Source: an uncultured Christensenellaceae bacterium (GTDB lineage: Bacteria; Bacillota; Clostridia; Christensenellales; UBA3700). From it: a stretch of 38,294 bases of DNA. A program made the translations under genes and the position numbers. Under the pieces are notes generated by a model that did not search any database, had not been told where the DNA came from, and was given only the letters and a program-made list of their open reading frames with translations. This document shows positions 7,424 to 14,924 of the stretch, one piece after another (the stretch's first letter is position 1; every line of letters begins with the position of its first letter). The stretch spans positions 67,883 through 106,176 of the forward strand of contig CALWRI010000006.1 in assembly GCA_944383905.1 (NCBI GenBank), read 5' to 3'.

Positions 7424-8143
7424 TCAAATCCTCCTGTTTGCGAGCATATTTTTCACTATGCCGCCCGCCTCGCTTATGCTCTTGGGTCGCGAAGGGGGCG
7501 TGACGTGCGTCCTGCCGCCGTCGGCAATCATTCTCGGCGCGGACACGTCCATATTCTTGCGGAGAAATTCTCTTATTATCCTGTCTTTAACGCGCTCGTT
7601 TTCATAGACGTACTTTTGCAGAAATTCCTCGTCCGCCGCAAGCTCCTCGAAAGATCTGTCGGAGCTTTGCAGCACATCGAAGAACGCTCTCTCGAGACAG
7701 TCTTCTCTCAAAGCGAGCTCTCCGTCGGTCGCGAGCTTTCTTGCTATCTCCTGCGTACATCTCGCGGCTTTTGGATATTTCTTCATGAAATCCTTCACCT
7801 TGTCGTCCCACTCCGGAGACTCGTAGACGGGAGTTTTCGCTTCCGCGCCGTTTTCTGCCGTCGGCATATCATTTTCCTGCCCCTCCGGTCGCGCGGACAG
7901 CGGCTCGCCGTCTCCTTCCGCCTCCTTTGCCGCGCCAGCTCTGTACGATTCGAGCTCGCGGCTGAGTTGCGCGTTCTGCTGGCACTTTCTGGTAAACTCC
8001 CTCTGAAGGTTGCCGTATGCCTTTTCAAGCTCGCCTGCCGTCGCGAACTTGTTGCAAAAGGCGGTCTGCTCCTTGTCCTCCGCTTGCGCCTCCTGCGGCT
8101 CTGCGAGGGGGAGCGTTTCCGTTTGTTTTTGCGTTTCTTCCAT
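7424..8143 (-). CDS. Capsid scaffolding protein
   Basis: 239 aa, very hydrophilic. It has a Gln/Glu-rich disordered start (EETQKQTETLPLAEPQEAQ), a coiled-coil segment (GELEKAYGNLQREFTRKCQQ, about 36-60), an acidic linker, then helices (KVKDFMKKYPKAARCTQEIARK) and a basic C-terminal tail (ENERVKDRIIREFLRKN and after). Scaffolds of HK97-fold phages show this build, with a basic C-terminal helix that binds the coat. It sits between portal and coat genes, with only four bases to the latter. The assignment rests mainly on composition and position. Confidence 0.75.
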   Translation of the reverse strand: MEETQKQTETLPLAEPQEAQAEDKEQTAFCNKFATAGELEKAYGNLQREFTRKCQQNAQLSRELESYRAGAAKEAEGDGEPLSARPEGQENDMPTAENGAEAKTPVYESPEWDDKVKDFMKKYPKAARCTQEIARKLATDGELALREDCLERAFFDVLQSSDRSFEELAADEEFLQKYVYENERVKDRIIREFLRKNMDVSAPRMIADGGRTHVTPPSRPKSISEAGGIVKNMLANRRI

Positions 8144-8163
8144 ATATTTCTCCCGTATAAGTC

Positions 8164-10044
8164 TTATTTTTCAGAGGCGACCGCCTGACCCGTCGCCCCT
8201 TGATTGTCCGCAAGAGCGAACATCTGATGCTCTTTGATGTGAGCGTCCATTTCCTTGTACAACTTTTCGTCCTTGAGCACGCTGTCCTCAAGCAGGCATT
8301 TGACGTGCTCATCGATGTGTATTGCATGATTGTCGTAAGGACACGCCGACGGACGCTCCTTCCCGAGCGCGAGGTTTTCTCTCATCGCTCTCTTTCTCTG
8401 CGTCTCGTCAACGTCTTTCGCGCTCTCCCAATTTCCTATACCCAGCATTTCGAGTACCTTGACTTTCGTCCTCGGGCTGACGCTTCCGTCCGCCTCTGTG
8501 AGCACTCCCATGCGTATGAGCTCGAGCACCATATTGCGCCTGTCCGCGACGCTCTCCGAGACATCGTCCTGCGTATTGAATACGATGTCTTCGCATTGCA
8601 GATCGTTGCCGCAGAAATATGTGAGCTCGGGTTCCCCGTTTTCGCCTGCAATGCGTTTGAGTCTTTTTTGAGTCGCAAACTGTTTGTAGAGATACAAAAG
8701 CATACGGCAAACCCTCTTTATGCAGAGTCGGAGAGAGGTCGTGGACAGCGACATTCTCGTGTCATCCTGATTGACGAGCAAAGATATTGCCTTTCCCGAC
8801 ATATTGCCGTAAGTCTGCGAATACTTGCTGAGCTCGCTGACGCCGCTGACGGTCACGAATTCGGAAAGCAGTCTCTCTTCCTCGTATGTGAAGTCCGCGG
8901 GCACGCTTCCCGTCTCAATAAATCTCGGAATATTCGACCCCTGACGGTATATCAGGACTTTGCCGGGAGAAAGCCCTTCTTCTTCCAGATTGTCCATATC
9001 CACGCTGCCGTCCTCGACGGCAAGTATACCCATCGAAATGCGGTTGAGATATTCGTGTTTTCTGTTCTTGACGGCATTGTAACTTCTCTGCAACGGTATC
9101 ATTCTTTCGACGACCGACGTACCGAAAAAGCTCCCCACTTTTTTTATGCATGTGGTCTGCGAAAAAGGAAAACCTTTTTTTCCCGCGACGTCGGTAACGT
9201 AAGGCAGCGCTCCGATATATAGCACTTTGTCGCCCGAAGTTATGACGAGCTCGCCTTCCGGCTTATCCTTTGTCGGTCTCGTATATCTTTCTATCACGAT
9301 CGCATATCCGTCCGTCTTCGAAGAGATCACGTTGCCGACGCTCGCGTTGTACCCGAGTCCACCCGCAACCGACGCGTTGTCGAGAGTGAAGACGTTGACT
9401 TCTTCGCCCGGTACTCTGACGCCCCAGCGGTCGTATATCTCGTCCACGGGGTATGCCTTGGCGTGTATCACGCTCATGCAGTCGTCGAGAGAATTAGCGC
9501 AGACGTTGTCGGGGAAAATCTCAAACGGAGGAACGACGGTTATCCTGGCTTCTCCTACACGGACAGGATTATTTTTGCCGTCTCTGCCGATCTCTTCGCC
9601 TTCGTCCTTATCCCAGACGACCTTAAAGAAACAACTGCCCGTAACCTCGCTCCACGCGACTGCGTTGTTGATGAGAGACGGCAGGTCGTTCTGTTCCGCA
9701 ACTGCGCTGACGAGCGCCGTCGACAGCTTTGCCGACTGTATATCCGACTCGTCGTTTGAAAAAGGTCTCACCGTCACGCCCGTATTGACCCTGACGAGTT
9801 TCGACATTCTCGTTTCGAGCACCGAAGCGATATGATTGTACACCTCTCTCTCCTGCCAGAAATACTGCTTGCCCGTCTCGTCCACGTCGCCCGTCGGCAG
9901 GATTTGCATATACTGATTTCCGTTTACGAAATTCATATTGAGCTGCCATTGCAATTCAAGCGGCTTTCTGTCTTCGCGCCTTTTCTCGTAATCTCTCCTG
10001 ACTTCTGCCGCAATGTCTTCGGCAAACAATTTCTTATCTTTCAT
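8164..10044 (-). CDS. Portal protein, P22-type
   Basis: 626 aa; forms the dodecameric DNA channel at one capsid vertex. Recognisable landmarks are RRDYEKRREDRKPLELQWQL at the N-terminus, WSEVTGSCFFKVVWDKD with VVPPFEIFPDN, KKVGSFFGTSVVERMIPLQR followed by YNAVKNRKHEYL, and the crown region YKQFATQKRLKRIAGENG. These are typical of long podovirus portals (P22 gp1 is 725 aa). The C-terminus ends in a short helix with DNQGATGQAVASEK. The start overlaps the preceding zinc-protein gene by 11 bp, with GGAGTGATAG before the ATG. Confidence 0.85.
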   Translation of the reverse strand: MKDKKLFAEDIAAEVRRDYEKRREDRKPLELQWQLNMNFVNGNQYMQILPTGDVDETGKQYFWQEREVYNHIASVLETRMSKLVRVNTGVTVRPFSNDESDIQSAKLSTALVSAVAEQNDLPSLINNAVAWSEVTGSCFFKVVWDKDEGEEIGRDGKNNPVRVGEARITVVPPFEIFPDNVCANSLDDCMSVIHAKAYPVDEIYDRWGVRVPGEEVNVFTLDNASVAGGLGYNASVGNVISSKTDGYAIVIERYTRPTKDKPEGELVITSGDKVLYIGALPYVTDVAGKKGFPFSQTTCIKKVGSFFGTSVVERMIPLQRSYNAVKNRKHEYLNRISMGILAVEDGSVDMDNLEEEGLSPGKVLIYRQGSNIPRFIETGSVPADFTYEEERLLSEFVTVSGVSELSKYSQTYGNMSGKAISLLVNQDDTRMSLSTTSLRLCIKRVCRMLLYLYKQFATQKRLKRIAGENGEPELTYFCGNDLQCEDIVFNTQDDVSESVADRRNMVLELIRMGVLTEADGSVSPRTKVKVLEMLGIGNWESAKDVDETQRKRAMRENLALGKERPSACPYDNHAIHIDEHVKCLLEDSVLKDEKLYKEMDAHIKEHQMFALADNQGATGQAVASEK

Positions 10045-10258
10045 CTATCACTCCGACACCTTTTTTGTTGAGCATGTTTTTGGGGCTTTTCGGCGTCAGA
10101 ATTTTGCCGATCTGTCCATAAAGCTCTTTTACGCAATTTTCGCACAGATTGAGAGAATTGCGCTTGTCGCCGTTGTCGAGACAAAACTGATAGACAGCCT
10201 CTCTCTTGCACATCGGCATTTCGCATTTAGTCTTGACTCCCGTTTTGCTTACCTGCAT
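10034..10258 (-). CDS. Small Cys-rich (zinc-ribbon-like) protein, 74 aa
   Basis: The short protein carries Cys12-X4-Cys17 and Cys39-X2-Cys42 (CEMPMC and CENC), a likely zinc site, with an extra Cys26 between. The rest is Lys-rich and ends before the portal start. It is translated from AGGAGGACGAAA-ATG inside the end of the preceding gene. It could bind DNA or assist packaging, but no family is recognised. Confidence 0.6.
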   Translation of the reverse strand: MQVSKTGVKTKCEMPMCKREAVYQFCLDNGDKRNSLNLCENCVKELYGQIGKILTPKSPKNMLNKKGVGVIDER

Positions 10259-10523
10259 TTTCGTCCTCCTCGTTCATTTTTTTCAATTCTTCGAGCAGTC
10301 TCTTTTTGAGCTGCGCGAGTTGTTCGTCCGTATATCCCGCAAGCGGGTTTTCCTGCGACCTGTCGATCACCGCCTTGATTGCCGCGGTGTCGGGAGGTAT
10401 GTACTTTTTGGAGACTTTGCGTTTTGTGACCTCGTTGTCTCTGTCGTACTCCTCCACCTTTTCCTCGACGAAATATCCCGTCGCCTTTTTCATTAGAATG
10501 TCGTCTATGCTTTTTTTGCTCAT
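10227..10523 (-). CDS. Small charged protein between terminase and portal (98 aa)
   Basis: Starts MSKKSIDDILMKKATGYFVE and continues with YDRDNEVTKRKVSKKYIPPD, AAIKAVIDRSQ, then a helix rich in Lys, Leu and Glu. Its length and charge would suit a terminase small-subunit-like or packaging accessory protein, and no other small-subunit candidate is present; it lies after, not before, the large subunit. Its ATG overlaps the terminase stop by four bases, with GGAGCGG upstream. Role inferred only from position. Confidence 0.55.
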   Translation of the reverse strand: MSKKSIDDILMKKATGYFVEEKVEEYDRDNEVTKRKVSKKYIPPDTAAIKAVIDRSQENPLAGYTDEQLAQLKKRLLEELKKMNEEDENAGKQNGSQD

Positions 10524-11947
10524 AATCCGCTCCGTTTGAGTCTGCTGATCAGTCTGTCCTTATCTTTTTGTATGACCGTCTTCGAGGGCTTTGTCGGTTT
10601 TGCAGGCTCGGGTCTCGACATAATGTAATATCTCAACGCGTCCAGCGCGTGATCGTCTTTTTTCACGGGTCTGTCACCCGCGCCCCACCAATACGACTTG
10701 AGTTCTCTTATCAGGTTCACGCAACAAGGAAAAATTTTTATCTTGTCCGCCGCGAAGTACGATTTGACTCGCGCTATTCCGCTGAAAAGATCTTTATCGA
10801 CCCTCGTGTTTACGACTATGTTTCTTTCAAAAAACAGATCCGCGACGCTCTTTGCGCTTGCAAGCGTCTTTTGCGTAGCCGCGCTGTCTATGAGAGCCTC
10901 GAGTCTCCCTTTTGCGTCCCTATGCCAACCGAGAGAATCCGCCGTCTCGAATATCTTTTTTGCGTGATAGTCTATATCTCTTCCCGCCTCGTACCACTCT
11001 CCGACGACGTATACGTTGCCGTCGTAATCGATTGCAAAAAACAGGCACGCGAGCGGATTGTTCAGACCCGGGTCTATACTCAACGTGTCCTGCCATTCGA
11101 ACGGTACGCTAAAAGGCGCTTCGAGGACGTGTCGGGACTGGTCAAACTCCCTGTAAACTATCCCTTCCGCCGCGCTGAATTTGCCGTATCGGCGCGAATT
11201 GAGCGTTTCTTCGTCCATGCAGGAAGAGAGCGCGGCGACTTCGTCGGGATCGAGAAAAGGGTTGTCCGCCCACTCCATCTGCTCGCACCAGACCTCGTCG
11301 TCGCCCGCGCTGTTGAGATATATCGCGTCGTACACCCAGGTCAGTCCTTTGAGCGGAGTCATCGTGCCCCAGACCTCACCTTTGCGGTCGAGGACTCTCA
11401 TCCTGCATTCCTGATATATGTCGAGAGGCGGCTCCTCGTCGAACCAGACGAAGTCGAGCGACGTGCCCTGAAATTTCTCTCTGCCCTGATCGCAGCTTTT
11501 GAAACTCACCTTGGACACCCCGCCCGATACGTTTTTTATCAATATATAGTCGATTATCCCGTATTCCGCGCTCTCCTTCCTGCCCGACGACATGACCACG
11601 TCTTCTATCCAATCGGGATTGAGATAGGACAAAAACTTTGCCTGCGCAACGTCTCTCTGCACCTCGTACGACAATGATACGATCCACCCTTCGACGGCGC
11701 TCCTGTTCTTGCGGTACGGATGTATCCCTCTCGCCCACCAGACGGCTTCGACCGCGCCGCACTCCGTCTTACCGCTCCTGTTTCCGCCGAATACCCAACG
11801 GTTGCGTTTTTTGCATCTGTGAAAAGCCATCTGTTTTTCGTGCACTTTTTCACCCGTATTGTATCTTGCCAGCCTGTCATTGACAAAACGGCGTTTTTGC
11901 TCTTTTTCGACGGCAAGGATCCTCGCAAGCAACTCCTTTTCTGTCAT
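10520..11947 (-). CDS. terL: Phage terminase large subunit
   Basis: Packages DNA into the procapsid by ATP hydrolysis and cuts it. In the 475-aa protein, Walker A is GGNRSGKT (residues 54-61), Walker B is DFVWFDEE (165-172), the coupling motif is GTMTPLKG, and the RNase-H-like nuclease has SIDPG (Asp292) and DHALDALRYY (432-441). This is a complete, apparently active set. The start at 11947 (MTEKELL) was preferred over a codon 12 bp upstream because AGGAGGAAT directly precedes it. It is the first gene of the particle operon. Confidence 0.93.
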   Translation of the reverse strand: MTEKELLARILAVEKEQKRRFVNDRLARYNTGEKVHEKQMAFHRCKKRNRWVFGGNRSGKTECGAVEAVWWARGIHPYRKNRSAVEGWIVSLSYEVQRDVAQAKFLSYLNPDWIEDVVMSSGRKESAEYGIIDYILIKNVSGGVSKVSFKSCDQGREKFQGTSLDFVWFDEEPPLDIYQECRMRVLDRKGEVWGTMTPLKGLTWVYDAIYLNSAGDDEVWCEQMEWADNPFLDPDEVAALSSCMDEETLNSRRYGKFSAAEGIVYREFDQSRHVLEAPFSVPFEWQDTLSIDPGLNNPLACLFFAIDYDGNVYVVGEWYEAGRDIDYHAKKIFETADSLGWHRDAKGRLEALIDSAATQKTLASAKSVADLFFERNIVVNTRVDKDLFSGIARVKSYFAADKIKIFPCCVNLIRELKSYWWGAGDRPVKKDDHALDALRYYIMSRPEPAKPTKPSKTVIQKDKDRLISRLKRSGL

Positions 11948-11974
11948 ATTCCTCCTCATTACGCCATAATTTTT

Positions 11975-11998
11975 ACAATAAATAAGGATTTTTATTGT
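11975..11998. promoter_or_regulatory. Inverted repeat between terminase and the divergent gene
   Basis: ACAATAAA and TTTATTGT are perfect 8-bp inverted arms separated by 8 bp. The site lies 28 bp upstream of the terminase start, and its right edge touches the -35 of the divergent plus-strand promoter. It would suit a dimeric repressor controlling both directions. The A+T-rich arms make chance less unlikely than the length suggests. Confidence 0.45.
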
Positions 11999-12025
11999 TG
12001 CGCTGCCCGCGCATTAGTGTATAAT
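11998..12025 (+). promoter_or_regulatory. Promoter of the divergent secreted-protein gene
   Basis: TTGCGC (11998-12003) and TATAAT (12020-12025) are 16 bp apart. AAGGAGCTCGAA and the ATG at 12074 follow after a leader of about 40 nt. The -10 is consensus; the -35 is moderate. Confidence 0.6.
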
Positions 12026-12073
12026 ATTATTAACACCGCGAGCGGCGCCGCCGTTTGCGACAAGGAGCTCGAA

Positions 12074-12901
12074 ATGAAAAAAATCATCACGGTCACGATC
12101 CTGATACTCGCAGTATGCCTGCTATGCGCGGGCACGGCTTTCGCCGACACGACGTCGGGCCAGACCTTTTATATCGCGTCGAAAGATCTGACGGTGTACG
12201 TCTACGACTCCGGCGTACCTCAACCCGCTTTCGTAATTCCCGAAAGCTACTATTTCCGCGTGCTGTCCACCGACTCGTCGTACAGCGAGATCTCCTATGC
12301 AAAAAGCGACCTTTATACCGGGATCAAACTTTACGTCTCCAACAACGACCTCGGACAATACGCAAAAGTCACTGACGACAAGGTAACCGACGACAACGCC
12401 TACTACAACATACCCGTCGCGAACGCGACTCCGATAAACAAGGACGTATGGCTCTGCACTCCCGGCACTCTCTCGAACGAAAGCAAATACTCTTATGCGA
12501 CGATAAACAGCGTTCTCGGCGCTTATCAGTCTGGCACTACAACCTATTTTGCCGCAATCGTCGAGATCTCCGAGCAGAAATCCGTGCTTCTCTACAAAGC
12601 GGTGGATACAAACAATGCCGATTTCAGGATAGATTCGATCCCTCTTCACCAGATAACCGTCGACCGCAACGAGCAGCAGAACCAAGGCATCATCTCCACC
12701 CCCGGAGACGGCAACACCGACGTCACAAAAAACAACGTGATCCGCAACGTAATGATCGCAGTGATATGCGTTTTGTGCGTGCTGGTCATCTTTTTGATAT
12801 TCCGCCCGACGAAGAACGCGAAAAACCGTTATGAACTTGAAAACCGGGAGCGCGCGCAGGGCGGATACAACGATCCCCGATACGGAGATCCCCGTCGTTA
12901 A
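12074..12901 (+). CDS. Secreted, C-terminally membrane-anchored protein (275 aa)
   Basis: An N-terminal signal peptide (MKKIITVTILILAVCLLCAG, cleaved near AFA-DT) is followed by a beta-rich extracellular region with ASKDLTVYVYDSG, IPESYYFRVLSTDSSYSEIS and IKLYVSNNDL, which looks SH3-like. A Thr/Asn-rich linker leads to one transmembrane helix (about 227-248, VMIAVICVLCVLVIFLIF) and a basic, Asn/Arg/Tyr-rich cytoplasmic tail. It would display a wall- or ligand-binding domain outside the cell. It is the only plus-strand gene inside the phage cassette, has its own promoter, and its stop overlaps the stop of the facing regulator gene (TTAA). It may be a host gene, a lysogenic-conversion gene or a receptor-masking factor. 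Confidence 0.7.
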   Translation: MKKIITVTILILAVCLLCAGTAFADTTSGQTFYIASKDLTVYVYDSGVPQPAFVIPESYYFRVLSTDSSYSEISYAKSDLYTGIKLYVSNNDLGQYAKVTDDKVTDDNAYYNIPVANATPINKDVWLCTPGTLSNESKYSYATINSVLGAYQSGTTTYFAAIVEISEQKSVLLYKAVDTNNADFRIDSIPLHQITVDRNEQQNQGIISTPGDGNTDVTKNNVIRNVMIAVICVLCVLVIFLIFRPTKNAKNRYELENRERAQGGYNDPRYGDPRR

Positions 12902-13476
12902 TCGCAGCAGGCTATGCTCGCGACTCTGCTCTCTTTGAGGAGAAGTCCCGCGGCAACGGCGTCCTCGAGTTTAACTTTGAATTTCTTGCGATCGCAAGAA
13001 TTTCCCGCGCGGCAAAAAACGTCCGCGCCTTTTTTTGCCTGTTGATAGTAATTGCCGATCAGAACGTCCTTTGAATAGCGCGAAGAAAACCACTCTTCGT
13101 CGTACCCCTCAGCCTTTAATACGCAAGCCGCCTTTTTTATCCCTTCCGCAAACCATCTGAAAGCGCTCCTCTTCGAATAGCCGAGTTTTGCGGCGATCTC
13201 CTCCATGGTCATATCGCCGCGGGCGCGAAGCGAAAGAAGTTGCGCATATTTTAGCGGAAGTTTCGAAAGCGCCTCATCCGCGAGAACTTTTGCGTTGATG
13301 TAGCTCTCCGCTCTCGCGTTGCATTCGATGAGCTTGTTTACGAGCGCAAGCGTGTCTTCGCAATAAAAACCCGATTCTGCAAGCGACGCCGACGTCTGTC
13401 TGCAAGCCCTGACCGCACGCGGCAAATGTCTGTAAGCGGCGAATATCGCCGTCACCCAAAAATCTATATCTCTCAT
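12898..13476 (-). CDS. HTH regulator, sigma-region-4-like, probable late activator
   Basis: 192 aa. Residues about 72-115 (KLPLKYAQLLSLRARGDMTM, EEIAAKLGYSKRSAFRWFAE) form a sigma-70 region-4-type helix-turn-helix of the kind found in phage late-gene activators. The N-terminal half is helical with WVTAIFAAYRHLP; the C-terminal part has several Cys and Lys and no recognised domain. It is on the same strand as, and upstream of, the terminase operon. CGGAGGTAGGC precedes the ATG. A LexA-type box and two possible promoters lie upstream. It may switch on the particle genes after DNA damage; that link is inference. Confidence 0.65.
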   Translation of the reverse strand: MRDIDFWVTAIFAAYRHLPRAVRACRQTSASLAESGFYCEDTLALVNKLIECNARAESYINAKVLADEALSKLPLKYAQLLSLRARGDMTMEEIAAKLGYSKRSAFRWFAEGIKKAACVLKAEGYDEEWFSSRYSKDVLIGNYYQQAKKGADVFCRAGNSCDRKKFKVKLEDAVAAGLLLKESRVASIACCD

Positions 13477-13493
13477 GCCTACCTCCGAAAAAC

Positions 13494-13522
13494 AGTATAT
13501 AACCGCTCCCTTCTCAAATCAA
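13494..13522 (-). promoter_or_regulatory. Promoter of the HTH regulator
   Basis: On the minus strand TTGATT (13517-13522) and TATACT (13494-13499) have a 17-bp spacer, ending 17 bp before the ATG. A second, weaker candidate (TGGACA, 16 bp, TATAGA) lies further upstream, on the far side of the LexA box. Confidence 0.6.
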
Positions 13523-13540
13523 TCTTTAGTGCCAACATTT

Positions 13541-13556
13541 ACGAACATTTGTTCGT
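13541..13556. promoter_or_regulatory. LexA (SOS) box
   Basis: ACGAACA-TT-TGTTCGT is a perfect 7-bp inverted repeat. Its 14-bp core CGAACATTTGTTCG differs at one central base from the Bacillus-type LexA/DinR consensus CGAACATATGTTCG. It lies 65 bp upstream of the HTH regulator start and 19 bp upstream of the -35, and just after a possible second promoter. Half-sites (TACGAACA) recur near 13648. Confidence 0.75.
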
Positions 13557-14115
13557 CTTTTTCTATATGATATTTCCAAAAATTGTCCACAGTGTGTCAT
13601 ATTAACACCGAAAATACGAAAAAATTAAAACTGTTTTTCTAAAAATACGAACACAAAGTAAAATCGGGCGTTGATGTCGGCTGAAAATAAAAGACGGCTC
13701 GGGCGACTCTGACGCATAATCCGCCGCAAGCCATTTTGACGTTTCCGCCGCTAAACAATGAAAAGCCCGATCGGACGTCTGAGTGGGATAAATAAATACG
13801 GTAAATAAAGCGGCAAACGCGCCCGATAAAAAAATCACAAGCGAAGACGAGATTGCAAAGACGCGCTGCCGTTCGGGACGCGTTACGCAAAATGCAAGGC
13901 GCTTTCTACACAGGAACTCATGTCGGCGCAGCACCGCAAAAAAACGCCGTCGCGGCTGTTTGACTGCACGACAACGCTCTCGCATCTTCCTGCCATCAAC
14001 AGAAATAACCACGTCTTTGATCAGACTTTCCGCCCGCGCCCGCTCGCGCAACGCACGAATATCGCGCAGACAGCCGCATTTCCTTGCAAGCAGATATGAT
14101 AAAATAAGAATCAAT
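13557..14115. other. Non-coding or decayed stretch upstream of the phage regulator
   Basis: About 560 bp with no convincing gene. The first 100 bp is A+T-rich and promoter-like for the minus strand. The rest has host-like composition. The one long minus-strand frame (13602-14114) has no ribosome site, would begin inside a terminator T tract, and has an unusual Arg- and Cys-rich translation. This is where an integrase or repressor would be expected, and none can be read. It may be eroded phage DNA. Confidence 0.5.
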
Positions 14116-14142
14116 AAAAAAGGCTCCCTCTTTCGAAGGAGC
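14116..14142 (-). terminator. Terminator of the ileS-rlu operon
   Basis: Minus-strand GCTCCTT-CGAAAG-AGGGAGC (7 bp with one G-U pair), followed by C and six T residues, nine bases past the pseudouridine synthase stop. Confidence 0.85.
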
Positions 14143-14150
14143 GTCGTCGA

Positions 14151-14924
14151 CTATTCCGTCTTTGCGTAATCGATATAATTCTTTTTATTCCCGTACGGAT
14201 CGGTGATCGCGGCAAAATTGAGGAATCTGCCAAGCTCGAACGCCTTCCACGGAGACACGTCCTCGGGCGGATATGCGACAAACGCAAGTCTTTCGCCCGT
14301 AGTGGGATGCGTAAAGCGAAGCACGGTCGCCCAAAGCGCGAGGTTGTGTTTGAGAGTGCGCTTGTCCGCGCCGTATTTCGCGTCCGCAAAAAGCGGTGTG
14401 CCGTTGAACGCCATCTGCGCGCGTATCTGGTGCGATCTGCCCGTGATGAGAGTCACTTTTACGAGAGAAAACCCGTTTTTCGTCTCGAGAACGCTGTACT
14501 CGAGCTCCGCCTTTTTCGCGCCCTCGGTCATCATGGGTACGATCGCGACGGTGTTCGTCTTTTCGTTCTTTTTCAGATAATGCGTGAGCGTACCGTTGAG
14601 AGGTCTGGGCTCTCCGCAGGTAACGCACAGATATTTTTTCTCGAAATCGCCGTTCTTAATCGCGTCGCATAGTCTTTCCGCAGCTTTTGAGGTGCGCGCA
14701 AAGACCATGACTCCGCCGGTAGGTCTGTCCAGCCTGTGCACGAGACCGACGTAGACGTTGCCCGGCTTGTCGTATTTGTGTTTTATATATTCCTTGACCA
14801 CGGAAAGCATATCCGGGTCGCCTGACTCGTCAGCCTGCGACGGTACGTTCTGGGGTTTTAGCGCCACGATTATATGGTTGTCCTCGTAAAGTACGGTCAG
14901 GTCCTTGTATCCGAAATCGGTCAT
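14151..14924 (-). CDS. RluA-family pseudouridine synthase
   Basis: Isomerises uridine to pseudouridine in RNA, probably 23S rRNA. The 257-aa protein has the catalytic block HRLDRPTGGVMVFARTSKAA with the active Asp, then KKYLCVTCGEP and LITGRSHQIRAQMAFNGTPL, which are family landmarks. No S4 domain is present at the N-terminus, which starts close to the catalytic core (VLYEDNHIIVALKPQNVPSQ). The ATG at 14924 (MTDFGYKD) has GGAGGACAAA upstream and overlaps the stop of the methyltransferase (ATGA); the longer frame starting 24 bp earlier is less likely. Target site is not determinable. Confidence 0.9.
   Translation of the reverse strand: MTDFGYKDLTVLYEDNHIIVALKPQNVPSQADESGDPDMLSVVKEYIKHKYDKPGNVYVGLVHRLDRPTGGVMVFARTSKAAERLCDAIKNGDFEKKYLCVTCGEPRPLNGTLTHYLKKNEKTNTVAIVPMMTEGAKKAELEYSVLETKNGFSLVKVTLITGRSHQIRAQMAFNGTPLFADAKYGADKRTLKHNLALWATVLRFTHPTTGERLAFVAYPPEDVSPWKAFELGRFLNFAAITDPYGNKKNYIDYAKTE

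Noticed and set aside
13602..14114. 170-aa minus-strand open frame
   Set aside because: No ribosome site, start inside a terminator T tract, and an Arg/Cys-rich translation without any recognisable motif.
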